DNA from: Streptomyces sp. NRRL S-31
Lineage (GTDB): Bacteria > Actinomycetota > Actinomycetes > Streptomycetales > Streptomycetaceae
Direction of reading: 5' to 3'
Length of the DNA: 64,000 nt
Assembly: GCF_000718775.1 (NCBI RefSeq)
Contig: NZ_JOCB01000052.1
Span: 1 to 64,000, forward strand
Shown: positions 1-8,856 of the stretch, one piece after another
How positions within the stretch are numbered: the first letter of the stretch is position 1
Layout: each line of letters begins with the position of its first letter
Position numbers and translations under genes: made by a program
Notes under the pieces: generated by a model
The model's input: only the letters and a program-made list of their open reading frames with translations
Databases searched by the model: none
What the model was told of the DNA's origin: nothing

Positions 1-114
1 GCCCCCGGCAGGGGCCGGGGCCGGCCCGGCGCCCCGGGCCGCCGCCGCGCCCGGGGCCAGCGCGGACAGTGCGGTCAGCGCGAGGGCCCGCCGCGTGAGG
101 CGCCCCATCCGCAT
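1..114 (-). CDS. Secreted protein, N-terminal fragment (gene runs off the window)
   Basis: Reading the minus strand from an ATG at 114 gives an open frame to the window edge. It starts MRMGRLTRRALALTALSA: a short arginine-rich n-region, a hydrophobic Ala/Leu stretch, then Ala/Gly/Pro-rich sequence typical of a Sec or Tat signal peptide followed by a low-complexity linker. Only about 38 residues are visible, so the function cannot be given. A second in-frame ATG at 108 is an equally good start. The gene is divergent from the dehydrogenase at 279, leaving about 165 bp for both promoters. Confidence 0.55.
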   Translation of the reverse strand, partial: MRMGRLTRRALALTALSALAPGAAAARGAGPAPAPAGG

Positions 115-278
115 ACCCCCAACCCTTCGGATCCGCCCGGTCACGGATCGTGCCGTGGTCCAGGATGCTCCCACCCGACCGATCGATCATCGATACTTGG
201 CGGTAACGTGCACGATCGGAGCAGGCGCCGAACCCGGAGGTCCTGCCAGCGAGCCGGAAGACCAGCGAAGGGGACGAT

Positions 279-1139
279 GTGACCGACATCGAACGCGTCG
301 GAGTCGTGGGCTGCGGCCAGATGGGCGCGGGCATCGCCGAGGTGTGCGCCCGCGCGGGACTGGACGTCAAGGTCGCCGAGACCACCGGCGAGGCCCTGGA
401 GATCGGCCGTACCCGGCTGTTCAACTCCCTGGCCAAGGCCGCCGAGCGCGGCAAGATCACCGAGGCGGAGCGGGACGCCACCGAGGCGCGGCTGAGCTTC
501 ACCACCGACCTCGGCGAGTTCGCCGACCGGGACCTGGTGATCGAGGCCGTCGTCGAGAACGAGCAGGTGAAGACCGAGATCTTCCAGGTCCTGGACCAGG
601 TGGTGACCCGGCCCGACGCGATCCTGGCCTCCAACACCTCCTCGATCCCGCTGGTGAAGCTGGCGGTCGCCACCTCCCGCCCGGACCACGTCGTCGGCAT
701 CCACTTCTTCAACCCGGCCCCGGTGCAGCAGCTGGTCGAGCTGATCCCGGCGCTCACCACCTCCGAGGGCACGCTGAGCCGCGCCCAGGTCTTCGTCGAG
801 AAGGCGCTCGGCAAGCACGCCATCCGGGCCCAGGACCGCTCCGGGTTCGTGGTGAACGCGCTGCTGGTGCCGTATCTGCTGTCCGCGATCCGGATGTTCG
901 AGTCGGGCATCGCGAGCCGCGAGGACATCGACAACGGCATGGAGCTGGGCTGTGCCCACCCGATGGGCCCGCTGAAGCTGTCCGACCTGATCGGCCTGGA
1001 CACCATCGTCTCCATCGCCAACTCGATGTACGCCGAGTACAAGGAGCCGCTGTACGCCGCTCCCCCGCTGCTCCAGCGCATGGTGGAGGCGGGCCGCCTG
1101 GGCCGGAAGACCGGTTCGGGCTTCTACCCCTACGGCTGA
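279..1139 (+). CDS. 3-hydroxybutyryl-CoA / 3-hydroxyacyl-CoA dehydrogenase
   Basis: 286 aa, the usual length of a single-function short-chain 3-hydroxyacyl-CoA dehydrogenase. It oxidises 3-hydroxyacyl-CoA to 3-ketoacyl-CoA with NAD(P)+, in fatty-acid, butyrate or phenylacetate metabolism. Residues 8-15 carry the Rossmann motif GCGQMGAG, followed by the substrate motif HFFNPAP near residue 146, the GFVVNALL stretch of the C-terminal helical domain and the DIDNGMELG...HPMGPL signature. The GTG at 279 is the start; an ATG two bases upstream is out of frame and stops at once. It is monocistronic and ends before a perfect hairpin. The physiological substrate cannot be told from sequence. Confidence 0.9.
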   Translation: MTDIERVGVVGCGQMGAGIAEVCARAGLDVKVAETTGEALEIGRTRLFNSLAKAAERGKITEAERDATEARLSFTTDLGEFADRDLVIEAVVENEQVKTEIFQVLDQVVTRPDAILASNTSSIPLVKLAVATSRPDHVVGIHFFNPAPVQQLVELIPALTTSEGTLSRAQVFVEKALGKHAIRAQDRSGFVVNALLVPYLLSAIRMFESGIASREDIDNGMELGCAHPMGPLKLSDLIGLDTIVSIANSMYAEYKEPLYAAPPLLQRMVEAGRLGRKTGSGFYPYG

Positions 1140-1156
1140 TTACCAAGAGCGACGCC

Positions 1157-1200
1157 CGGACGGGCCCGGCACCGGACTCCGGTGCCGGGCCCGTCCGTTT
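1157..1200 (+). terminator. Strong intrinsic terminator
   Basis: Perfect 19-bp GC-rich inverted repeat (arms 1157-1175 and 1179-1197) with a 3-nt loop, followed by TTT, 18 nt after the dehydrogenase stop codon. Confidence 0.85.
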
Positions 1201-1336
1201 CACACACCGTGTGCGCGCCGGGCACGCATATGCCCGTCGCACACGCTCCCCACGCGCCCACCAGGCGAGTTGACTCGTCATGCGCATGCAAGGGATGCGG
1301 AACCACCCGATCCCACTCCCCGGAAGGAGCGGACAC

Positions 1337-1597
1337 GTGACCGTAGAACCGAAGCATCCCGTGGTCCATGGAGAACTCGCAGAGTTACGGCGCCGCCTCG
1401 ACGTCGCCTACGCACGGGTCGAGGGAGGGCTGGCGCTGATCCGCCACCGCACCGAGGAGACCGCCAAGGAACTGGACGAGCTGAACGCCCGGATGACCTC
1501 GCTGGAACACACGCGCTGGCCGCTGCCCTCGCTCGCCGCGCTGACCGCGCTCGGCGCGCTCGTGGTGACGGTCTGGCGGGCGCTGGCCGGCCGTTAG
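1337..1597 (+). CDS. Small C-tail-anchored membrane protein with a TTA codon
   Basis: 86 aa, hypothetical. The GTG at 1337 has GGAAGGAGC eight bases upstream, so it is preferred over upstream in-frame starts. Residues about 8-55 are a charged, probably helical or coiled segment (VHGELAELRRRLDVAYARVE). A single hydrophobic segment, LAALTALGALVVTVW, sits at the C-terminus just before a basic ending, so the protein is likely anchored by its tail with the coil in the cytoplasm. Codon 17 (1385-1387) is TTA, the rare leucine codon read by the developmental tRNA BldA in Streptomyces, suggesting translation mainly in later growth. Its stop codon overlaps that of the convergent NUDIX gene by two bases. 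Confidence 0.7.
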   Translation: MTVEPKHPVVHGELAELRRRLDVAYARVEGGLALIRHRTEETAKELDELNARMTSLEHTRWPLPSLAALTALGALVVTVWRALAGR

Positions 1598-2130
1598 CCC
1601 TCGGCGAGCCTGAGGTGGTGCAGCAGGAGTAACGCGGCCGCCATGTTGGCGGCCGGGACCTCCCCACGGGCGATCAGGTCGGGGACGAGTTTGAGGGGGA
1701 CCCACTCGCGCCGGTCCGACTCGAAGTCGTCCACGGGGTGCCCGACGTACTCGCCCCGGTCGGACCAGTAGATGTGGTGCCGGGCGTCGGTGAGGCCGTT
1801 GGACGGCTCCACGCTGATCAGGTGGTGCAGGGGCCCCGGCCGCCAGCCGGTCTCCTCCTCCAGTTCCCGGGCCGCCGCGTGCGCGATGTCCTCGCCGTCC
1901 TCGACGACGCCCGCGGCCAGCTCCCAGCCCCAGCTGTCGGTGATGAAGCGGTGCCGCCACAGCAGCAGTACCTCGTTCGCCTCGTTGACGACCGTGGCGA
2001 CGGCCACCGGGCGCAGCCGGATCAGGAAGTGGTCCAGGTGCCGGCCGTCGGGAAGCTCGACATCTGCCAGATTGACGCTGAACCAGCGGTTTTCATACAC
2101 AGTTTGTTCGCTTTGTTTCGTCCACTGCAC
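1594..2130 (-). CDS. NUDIX hydrolase (ADP-ribose pyrophosphatase-like)
   Basis: 178 aa. NUDIX enzymes hydrolyse nucleoside diphosphates linked to another moiety. The Nudix box is visible as GVVEDGEDIAHAAARELEEETGW (GX5EX7REXXEE with small variations) at about residues 74-96, preceded by a beta-strand region (VLLLWRHRFITDSWGWELAAG) like that of ADP-ribose pyrophosphatases. The start is GTG at 2130, with GGAAGG about 10 nt upstream; an ATG at 2184 lacks a ribosome site. A TTA codon at 1632-1630, twelve residues from the end, makes this gene potentially bldA-dependent, like its convergent neighbour. The substrate is not determinable from sequence. Confidence 0.85.
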   Translation of the reverse strand: MQWTKQSEQTVYENRWFSVNLADVELPDGRHLDHFLIRLRPVAVATVVNEANEVLLLWRHRFITDSWGWELAAGVVEDGEDIAHAAARELEEETGWRPGPLHHLISVEPSNGLTDARHHIYWSDRGEYVGHPVDDFESDRREWVPLKLVPDLIARGEVPAANMAAALLLLHHLRLAEG

Positions 2131-2196
2131 GGTTCTGCCACCTTCCGCCGAGTAAGTGGCAATATCGCAGCAGGGACGGCGCACCCCACAGAGGGC

Positions 2197-3537
2197 CTAC
2201 AGCGGTACGCGCAGTGCCCCGTCGATCAGTTCGGCGGCCTCGGTGGTACCGGCCGAGCCGCAGCGCACCAGATGCTCGCGCACCGCGCGGAGTCTGTCCC
2301 GCAGCCGCTGGGACTCCATCCCGCGGGCCTGTTCCGCCATCCGCACGGCGGCCGCCGCCGCCTTCTCGGCGTCGCCCCGGCGCAGTTCGATGGTGCTGAG
2401 CATGGCCAGCCGGTGCACTCTCCCCCGGTCGTGGGCCGGGCTGTCGACGGCCTCCGCCGCATGCTCCCGGGCGGCGGCGAGTTCCCCCAGACTGAGGAGC
2501 GCCTCGGCCACCTGCACGTTGACGAGCCCCGGCTGCACGTACCCCGTCTCGTCCGGCTCATGGCCCCGGCGGATCCGCTCGGCCGCCGTCTCCGCGCGCC
2601 GGATGCGGGACAGCGCGCTGCCGCCGTCGCCGAGGTGGGCGTACGCCTTGGCCTGCATCGCGTACAGGTCGGAGGCGAGCGCCGGGGTGATGTGCCGGCC
2701 GGCGGCGCGCAGCGCGGCCTCGGCGAAGGCGACGGCCTGCCGGTACTCCCGCATGAACAGCGCCTGGTTGACCAGCAGCGCGATCACGTACGCCCCCAGT
2801 CCCCGGTCCCCGCTGGCCTTCGCGAGCCGCAGCGCCTGGTGGAAGTAGCGCTGGGCGAGTCCGTGGGCGTCGGAGTCGTAGGCGCAGATACCCGCGACAG
2901 CCACCAGTCCGCCGGTCGCCCGGTGCAACTGGCGCCCGGTGGCGTCGGCGTAGCTGCCGCGCAGCAGCGGCGCGGCGTCGGCGTTGAGGAAGCCGACGAT
3001 CCGCGAACGCGTCGCTATCCCGCCGGCCTTGCGGTACATCTGTTCGTAGTGCGTCCGGGCGGCGCGCAGCATCTCGATGTCGGCGACGGTGACCCGGTGC
3101 CGGCCGCCCCGGGAGACGTCGACGTCCTCGGGCGGGTTCTCCCACTCCCACACCGGCATCACGGCCGGGGTGCCGGTGACCGCGGGGGCGCCCAGCACAT
3201 GGGGCCGCTGCTGTTCGTCCGACCGCCACAGCGCGGTGGCCCGCTCCACGAAACCGGACAGCGAACCGGGGTTCGGCGTGCTCGGCTCCCCGGGCACACC
3301 GAGGCCGATGTCGTCCAGCGTGACCGGGCGGCGCAGCCGGGCGGCCAGCACCTCGCAGATCAGGTCGGGCACCTGCCCGCGGGGCCGCTGCCCCTTCAAC
3401 CAGCGCGCCACGGCGGTGTGTTCGTACCGCAGGGCGAGTCCGCGGGCGCGACCCGCCTGGTTGACGTGGGCGGCGAGACCGGCGTGCGAGACACCCGCCT
3501 CGTCGAGGATGGCGTCGAGCAGGGTGTTGGGCTGCAT
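2197..3537 (-). CDS. NsdA/NsdB-like TPR regulatory protein
   Basis: 446 aa from ATG 3537, with a GGGGGG ribosome site upstream. The N-terminal about 80 residues (LLDAILDEAGVSHAGLAAHVNQAG...ARWLKGQRPRG) resemble a degenerate XRE-type helix-turn-helix domain. The rest is alpha-helical with repeats such as LAQRYFHQALRLAKASGD and RQAVAFAEAALRAAG, which look like tetratricopeptide repeats. This layout matches the Streptomyces NsdA/NsdB family, whose founding members repress antibiotic production and sporulation. Paralogues are numerous, so assignment to one named member is uncertain. It sits upstream of the NUDIX gene on the same strand with a 66-bp gap. A 66-residue in-frame extension upstream is low-complexity and rejected. 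Confidence 0.75.
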   Translation of the reverse strand: MQPNTLLDAILDEAGVSHAGLAAHVNQAGRARGLALRYEHTAVARWLKGQRPRGQVPDLICEVLAARLRRPVTLDDIGLGVPGEPSTPNPGSLSGFVERATALWRSDEQQRPHVLGAPAVTGTPAVMPVWEWENPPEDVDVSRGGRHRVTVADIEMLRAARTHYEQMYRKAGGIATRSRIVGFLNADAAPLLRGSYADATGRQLHRATGGLVAVAGICAYDSDAHGLAQRYFHQALRLAKASGDRGLGAYVIALLVNQALFMREYRQAVAFAEAALRAAGRHITPALASDLYAMQAKAYAHLGDGGSALSRIRRAETAAERIRRGHEPDETGYVQPGLVNVQVAEALLSLGELAAAREHAAEAVDSPAHDRGRVHRLAMLSTIELRRGDAEKAAAAAVRMAEQARGMESQRLRDRLRAVREHLVRCGSAGTTEAAELIDGALRVPL

Positions 3538-3744
3538 GGGATTGCCCCCCGGGTGGCCTGGTGCGGCCAGCGTAGTGGGTGTGCCTTCACACGGGGTGTG
3601 AACGGAGTGCGCGCATCCGGACGGTGCGCGCGCTGTCGCGGAGCGTGTCCGACCGGTTGACTGGGGTGTCTCGCGAGAGACCGGCCGAGCCGCCGGCTCC
3701 CCCTCGAACGACGGCGGCTCGGCCGGGGCGGGCACGGACGCCGT

Positions 3745-4818
3745 TCACCGGCGTGTCGTGGCCCGGCGCACCCGCGCGGCGGCGCCGCCGATCTCACCGC
3801 CCCGCGCCGCGGCCGGCGGTCGCGCCTGCTTCCGGCCGTTGCGCAGGACCAACACCGCCACGTCGTCCGTCGTCCGGCCGGCGGTGTGGTGCAGCAGGGC
3901 GGTGAAGACCGTGCGCAGCACCGTCTGGGGGGACACCTGGTGATCGCTTACGGCCGCCCGGAGCACGTCGGGCAGGGGGAAGAAGCGGCCCCGCCCGTCC
4001 CGCGCGTCCTCCGCCCCGTCCGTGAACAGGACCAGGGACTCCCCCGGCGGCAGCCGGCCGGCCAGGACGTCCAGCTCCGCCGGCAGCGGGAACGGTCCCA
4101 GCGGCGGGAGCGGCTCGGCGCGCGTCAGCGGGGCGACCCCCGTCCCGCTGAGCAGATACGGCCAGGGGTGGCCGCAGTTGAGGGCACGGACCCCGCCGTC
4201 CCGGTCGATCTCCAGCAGCAGGACGGTGACGAAGTCCTCGGCGACCGGGTTGTCGGGGGCCGGTGTGCCCTGCGCCGGGTGCTCGGCGCGGGCACGCTCG
4301 CCCAGGTGCCGGGCGAGGGCGCGGTCCAGTCTGCGCAGCACCCGGCCCAGTTCGGCCTCGTCGTGGGCGGCCTCGCGGAAGCTGCCGAGGAGGGCCGCGA
4401 CGGTGCCGAGGGCGGCCAGACCGTGCCCCCGCACATCACCCATCACCACGCGGACCCCGTGCTCGGTGGCGACGGCCTCGTACAGATCGCCGCCCACGCA
4501 CGCGCCGCGGTCGGCGGAGAGCTGGGCGGCGGCGACGTCGATCCCGTCGAGACGCGGCGGCAGCGGACGCAGCACGACGTTCTGCGCGGCGCGCGCCGCC
4601 CGCCGGGCGAGGCGCAACTCCCGCAGCAGGCCGCGGCGGACATGGAATATGAGGCCGGTGCCGACGGCGAAGAACACGGCGCTGGTGACGATGCGCGCCC
4701 CGAGCCCGTTCTGCTGGGCGAGCGGGCAGCCGAACTTGTAGCCGACCGCCACGGCTCCCCAGACCGTGGGCAGTACGGCTGCGCGCCCGGTGGGCGCGCG
4801 TGCCTTGATGCGGATCAT
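3745..4818 (-). CDS. Membrane-anchored PP2C/SpoIIE-type protein phosphatase
   Basis: 357 aa from ATG 4818, with GGGGGA upstream. Two hydrophobic segments (AAVLPTVWGAVAVGYKFG and IVTSAVFFAVGTGLIFHV) near residues 10-55 anchor it in the membrane. The remainder is a SpoIIE-type phosphatase domain: AQLSADRGACVGGDLYEA, VMGDVRGHGLAA (metal-binding Asp), ALNCGHPWPYLL, LVLFTDGAEDARD and TDDVAVLVLR. Such enzymes dephosphorylate anti-sigma-factor antagonists; no anti-sigma or antagonist gene is adjacent, so its partner is unknown. The C-terminal tail is basic and low complexity. No sensory PAS or GAF domain is present, so input would come through the membrane part. Confidence 0.85.
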   Translation of the reverse strand: MIRIKARAPTGRAAVLPTVWGAVAVGYKFGCPLAQQNGLGARIVTSAVFFAVGTGLIFHVRRGLLRELRLARRAARAAQNVVLRPLPPRLDGIDVAAAQLSADRGACVGGDLYEAVATEHGVRVVMGDVRGHGLAALGTVAALLGSFREAAHDEAELGRVLRRLDRALARHLGERARAEHPAQGTPAPDNPVAEDFVTVLLLEIDRDGGVRALNCGHPWPYLLSGTGVAPLTRAEPLPPLGPFPLPAELDVLAGRLPPGESLVLFTDGAEDARDGRGRFFPLPDVLRAAVSDHQVSPQTVLRTVFTALLHHTAGRTTDDVAVLVLRNGRKQARPPAAARGGEIGGAAARVRRATTRR

Positions 4819-5012
4819 GCCTGTGGTCCCCCATGTGGGCCTGACAGAGCAGACGGACCGACCCCGAAAGGCCGGTCCGATTCTGTCGACGGCATGACCC
4901 GGGCGGGCCGGATCACCCTCGCTTCCCACCCGAATGAGTGATCTCCCCTCAGCCGGCGCGCATTTATGCGGCCGGAGGGCGCGCGGCCGGGCTTCCGGGG
5001 CGCGGGAAACGG

Positions 5013-5047
5013 CGCGGCCGGCCACGGTGCACCCGTGGCCGGCCGCG
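5013..5047 (-). terminator. Terminator hairpin after pheT
   Basis: A 15-bp perfect GC stem (5013-5027 with 5033-5047) and a 5-nt loop, 20 nt beyond the pheT stop. There is no U-run, which is common for Streptomyces terminators. Confidence 0.75.
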
Positions 5048-5066
5048 TGCGGCGCTCGGCGGCGCC

Positions 5067-7580
5067 TCAGCCCCGGAGCACCGCCCCGGTCCGCTCACCG
5101 GCGAGCGCGACCGCCGCGTCCCGCGCCGCGGACGCCTCGTCCACGGTCAGCGTGCGGTCGGCCGCCCGGAACCGCAGCGCGTAGGCGAGGGACTTGCGGC
5201 CCTCACCCAGCTGCTCGGCGTTCTCGTACACGTCGAACAGCCGGATGGACTCCAGCAGTTCGCCCGCGCCCTCGCGCAGCGCGGCCTCCACCTCGCTCTG
5301 CGGCACGAACTGGTCGACCACCAGGGCGACGTCCTGCGTGGCGACGGGGAACGTGGAGATCCGCGGCGCCCGCCGGACACCGTCGCCCACCGCTTCCAGG
5401 GCGTCCAGGTCCAGCTCCGCAGCGCAGGTGCGCTCGGGCAGGCCCAGCGCCTTGCAGACGCGCGGGTGCAGCTCTCCCGCATGGCCCACGACCCGCTCGG
5501 TGCCGTCGGCGACGACCACCAGCTCGGCGCAGCGGCCGGGGTGCCACGGGCCGTACTGGCCCTTGCGTACGACGAGTTCCGCACCGGCCTCGCGGGCGAC
5601 GGCACGCGCCGCCTCGACGGCGTCGGCCCAGTCCGCGGGACGGCCCTTGCCCCACCAGCCGGCCTGCTCGCGCGCGCCGGCGAGGACGACGGCCACGTGC
5701 CGCGGCTGCTCGGGCAGCGCGGCGTTCAGCGCGGCGATCTCCTCGTCGGTGGGACGCCGGTCGGCGGGCAGGTGCGCGGCGACCCGCTGCTCCTCGCGCG
5801 GGTGGAAGACCAGCCCGGTCTCGAACAGCGCCAGGTCGTGCGAGCCCCGGCCGGCGTTGCGCCGCAGCGCGCCGAGCAGCCCCGGCAGCAGCGTGGTGCG
5901 CAGCGCGGGCTCCTCGTCGCTGAGCGGGTTGACCAGCTTGACGACCCGGCGGGCCGGATCGTCCGCCTCCAGGCCGAGCTGGTCGAAGACCTGCTCGCCG
6001 AGGAAGGGGTAGTTGGGCGCCTCGACGTAGCCCGCTCCGGCCAGCACGCGGCCGACCCGGCGGTGCAGCCGCTGGCGGTGGGTCAGACCGCGGCCCGCGG
6101 AGGGCCTGGGCAGCGTGGAGGGCAGGTTCTCGTAGCCCTCCAGCCGGATGACCTCCTCGGCGAGGTCGTTGGGGTCGGCCAGGTCGGGCCGCCAGGACGG
6201 GACGGTGACGATCAGCTCGTCCTGCCCGTAGACGTCGCAGCCGACCTCCTGGAGGCGGCGCACGACCGTCTCCCGGCCGTAGTCGACGCCCGCGACCTTG
6301 TCCGGGTGGTCGGCCGGGATGGTGACGGTGTGCGGCGCCGAGGGCGCGATGACCTCGGTGACACCGGCCTCCGCGGTCCCGCCCGCGAGCAGCACCAGCA
6401 GGTCCACGGTGCGCTGGGCGGCGGCCGCGGCGGCCTGCGGGTCGACGCCGCGCTCGAAGCGGCGGGACGCCTCCGTCAGCAGCTTGTGCCGGCGGCCCGT
6501 GCGGGCGATGGAGACGGGGGCGAAGTGGGCCGCCTCGATCACCACGTCGGTGGTGGCGCCGGCGGTGTCCTCGTGGTCGGCGATCTCCGTGTTGGCGCCG
6601 CCCATCACACCGGCGAGGCCGATCGGGCCGCGGTCGTCGGTGATGACCAGGTCGTCGGCGTGCAGCTTGCGCTCGACGCCGTCGAGGGTGACGAGCTTCT
6701 CGCCCTCCCGCGCGCGGCGCACGCCGATGGGGCCCTGGACCAGCGACCGGTCGTAGGCGTGCAGCGGCTGGCCCAGCTCCATCATCACGTAGTTGGTGAC
6801 GTCGACGGCGAGCGAGATCGGGCGCATGCCGACCTTCTGGAGCCGGCGCCGGAGCCAGATCGGGGAGCGGGCCTCGGGGCTCAGGCCGGTGACCGTGCGG
6901 GCGGTGAAGCGGTCGCAGCCGAACGGGTCGGAGACCTGGACCGGGTAGCCGAAGGCGTTCGGGGCCGGCACGTCGATCAGGGCGGGGTCGCGCAGCGGCA
7001 GGCCGTAGGCGATGGCGGTCTCGCGCGCGACACCGCGCAGGGACAGGCAGTCGCCGCGGTTGGCGGTGACGGCGATGTCCAGGACCTCGTCGACCAGCTC
7101 CAGCAGCTCGATGGCGTCCTTGCCGACCTCGGTCTCCGGCGGCAGCACGATGATGCCGTGGGTGCCGTCGTCGCCCATGCCCAGCTCGTCGCCGGAGCAG
7201 ATCATGCCGTGCGAGACCTTGCCGTAGGTCTTGCGGGCGGCGATGGAGAAGCCGCCGGGCAGGGTGGCGCCCGGGAGGACCACGACGACCTTGTCGCCGA
7301 CCGCGAAGTTGCGGGCGCCGCAGACGATCTCCTGGGGCTCACCGGTGCCGTTGGCCTGGCCGACGTCGACCGTGCAGAAGCGGATCGGCTTCTTGAAGCC
7401 CTCCAGCTCCTCGATGGTCAGCACCTGGCCGACGACCAGCGGGCCCTTGAGGTCGGCGCCGAGCTGCTCGACCGTCTCGACCTCCAGGCCGGCCGAAATG
7501 AGCTTGGCCTGGACGTCGCGGCCGGTCTCCGTCGCCGGCAGGTCGACGTACTCCCGCAGCCAAGAAAGCGGGACCCGCAT
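5067..7580 (-). CDS. pheT: Phenylalanine-tRNA ligase beta subunit
   Basis: 837 aa, the normal bacterial length. It forms an alpha2-beta2 enzyme with PheS, charging tRNA-Phe in the cytoplasm; the beta chain binds tRNA and edits misacylated Tyr-tRNA. Visible parts are the N-terminal start ([12 protein letters not shown]), a tRNA-binding OB domain at about 40-150 ([11 protein letters not shown]...[10 protein letters not shown]), the B3/B4 editing domain, the B5 domain and a C-terminal ferredoxin-like anticodon-binding domain ([20 protein letters not shown] onward). The ATG shares one base with the pheS stop (TGATG), so the two are translationally coupled. A 968-aa open frame lies antisense but is a codon-bias shadow. 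Confidence 0.97.
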   Translation of the reverse strand: MRVPLSWLREYVDLPATETGRDVQAKLISAGLEVETVEQLGADLKGPLVVGQVLTIEELEGFKKPIRFCTVDVGQANGTGEPQEIVCGARNFAVGDKVVVVLPGATLPGGFSIAARKTYGKVSHGMICSGDELGMGDDGTHGIIVLPPETEVGKDAIELLELVDEVLDIAVTANRGDCLSLRGVARETAIAYGLPLRDPALIDVPAPNAFGYPVQVSDPFGCDRFTARTVTGLSPEARSPIWLRRRLQKVGMRPISLAVDVTNYVMMELGQPLHAYDRSLVQGPIGVRRAREGEKLVTLDGVERKLHADDLVITDDRGPIGLAGVMGGANTEIADHEDTAGATTDVVIEAAHFAPVSIARTGRRHKLLTEASRRFERGVDPQAAAAAAQRTVDLLVLLAGGTAEAGVTEVIAPSAPHTVTIPADHPDKVAGVDYGRETVVRRLQEVGCDVYGQDELIVTVPSWRPDLADPNDLAEEVIRLEGYENLPSTLPRPSAGRGLTHRQRLHRRVGRVLAGAGYVEAPNYPFLGEQVFDQLGLEADDPARRVVKLVNPLSDEEPALRTTLLPGLLGALRRNAGRGSHDLALFETGLVFHPREEQRVAAHLPADRRPTDEEIAALNAALPEQPRHVAVVLAGAREQAGWWGKGRPADWADAVEAARAVAREAGAELVVRKGQYGPWHPGRCAELVVVADGTERVVGHAGELHPRVCKALGLPERTCAAELDLDALEAVGDGVRRAPRISTFPVATQDVALVVDQFVPQSEVEAALREGAGELLESIRLFDVYENAEQLGEGRKSLAYALRFRAADRTLTVDEASAARDAAVALAGERTGAVLRG

Positions 7581-8701
7581 CAGATCTCCATCCCGAACGG
7601 CCGGGTGAACCGGACGTCACCCTCGACCATGTCTCGCATGTCTTCGACGTTGTGGCGGAACATCAGCATCCGCTCGATGCCGAACCCGAAGGCGAAGCCG
7701 CTGTACTTCTCCGGGTCGATGCCGCACGCGGTGAGCACCCGCGGGTTGACCATGCCGCAGCCGCCGAGCTCGATCCAGCCCTCGGACGAGCAGGTGCGGC
7801 AGGGCCGGTCGGGGTTGCCGACGGACTCGCCCTTGCAGACGTAGCAGAGCATGTCCATCTCGGCGCTCGGCTCGGTGAAGGGGAAGAAGTTCGGCCGCAG
7901 CCGGGTCTTCATGCCCGCTCCGAACAGGGACTGGACCATGTGGTCCAGGGTGCCCTTGAGGTCGGCCATGGTCAGGCCCTCGTCGATGGCGAGCAGCTCG
8001 ACCTGGCGGAAGACCGGGGTGTGCGTGGCGTCCAGCTCGTCGGTGCGGTAGACCACGCCGGGGCAGATCACGTAGACCGGCAGCTCGCGGTCGAGCATCG
8101 AGCGGATCTGCACGGGCGAGGTGTGGGTGCGCAGCACCATGCCGGACTCGGTGCCGCCGTCGGGGCCCTGCACGAAGAACGTGTCGGCCTCGCCGCGGGC
8201 CGGGTGGTCCGGGCCGATGTTGAGGGCGTCGAAGTTGAACCACTCCGCCTCGACCTGCGGGCCCTCTGCGACCTCGTAGCCCATGGCCACGAAGACGTCC
8301 TCGATGCGCTCCGAGAGCGTGGTGAGGGGGTGCCGGGCGCCGGCCACGACGCGGTCGTAGGGCAGGGTGACGTCCACCGCCTCCTCGACCAGCACCCGGG
8401 CGTCGCGCTCGGCCTCCAGCTCGGCCTGGCGGGCGGCGAGGCCCTTGTTCACGGCGCCGCGGGCCATGCCGACGCGCTTGCCCGCCTCCGCCTTGGCATG
8501 CGGGGGCAGGGCGCCGATCTCGCGGTTGGCGAGGGCCAGCGGGGAGGCGGGGCCGGTGTGGGCGACCTTGGCCTCGTGGAGCGCGTCGAGGGAGTCCGCG
8601 GCGGCGAAGGCGGCGAGCGCCTCGTCCCGCATGCGCTCGATCTCTTCCGGTTTCAACGTCTCGACCTCGACAGGGTCGTACGACTTATTGGGTGCCGACA
8701 T
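7580..8701 (-). CDS. pheS: Phenylalanine-tRNA ligase alpha subunit
   Basis: 373 aa, class II aminoacyl-tRNA synthetase catalytic chain. An N-terminal coiled-coil (about 1-100) precedes the catalytic core with [20 protein letters not shown], the Phe-pocket region [14 protein letters not shown] and motif 3 [19 protein letters not shown] near the C-terminus. The CYVC...CRTC cysteine set is typical of actinobacterial PheS. The ATG at 8701 has GGAAGAG upstream. It is first of the pheS-pheT pair; the leader of about 155 bp contains a hairpin (see 8724-8744) but I could not find a T-box. Confidence 0.97.
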   Translation of the reverse strand: MSAPNKSYDPVEVETLKPEEIERMRDEALAAFAAADSLDALHEAKVAHTGPASPLALANREIGALPPHAKAEAGKRVGMARGAVNKGLAARQAELEAERDARVLVEEAVDVTLPYDRVVAGARHPLTTLSERIEDVFVAMGYEVAEGPQVEAEWFNFDALNIGPDHPARGEADTFFVQGPDGGTESGMVLRTHTSPVQIRSMLDRELPVYVICPGVVYRTDELDATHTPVFRQVELLAIDEGLTMADLKGTLDHMVQSLFGAGMKTRLRPNFFPFTEPSAEMDMLCYVCKGESVGNPDRPCRTCSSEGWIELGGCGMVNPRVLTACGIDPEKYSGFAFGFGIERMLMFRHNVEDMRDMVEGDVRFTRPFGMEI

Positions 8702-8723
8702 CTCTTCCCGTGCTTCCGTTTGT

Positions 8724-8744
8724 CCCCCAGCTGACGCTGGGAGG
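8724..8744. repeat. Short inverted repeat in the pheS leader
   Basis: Arms CCCCCAGC (8724-8731) and GCTGGGAGG (8736-8744) around a 4-nt loop, including one G-T pair. Palindromes of this CCCCCAGC/GCTGGG type are scattered between Streptomyces genes. Here it lies about 25 nt upstream of the pheS start, in the presumed 5' untranslated region. Confidence 0.5.
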
Positions 8745-8856
8745 TGCCCCCTGGCGGATGGTCCCCGTCACCGACTCGCTAGGGCCGCGTGAAGGACACA
8801 AAGGTGCCAAAGGCCGAGTCTAACGGGGTCGTGCCGGGCGGATGGCCCGTGGGCGG

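Noticed and set aside
4938..7844. 968-aa open frame on the plus strand opposite pheT
   Set aside because: It is antisense to the unmistakable pheT gene; long open antisense frames are expected at this GC content, and its protein is a Val/Asp/Gly/Arg shadow without any domain.
8770..8820. Phe-rich reading frame (AFGTFVSFTRP then stop) in the pheS leader, like an attenuation leader peptide
   Set aside because: Three Phe codons followed by TAG are tempting, but there is no in-frame ATG, GTG or TTG before them, and no terminator/antiterminator pair is evident.
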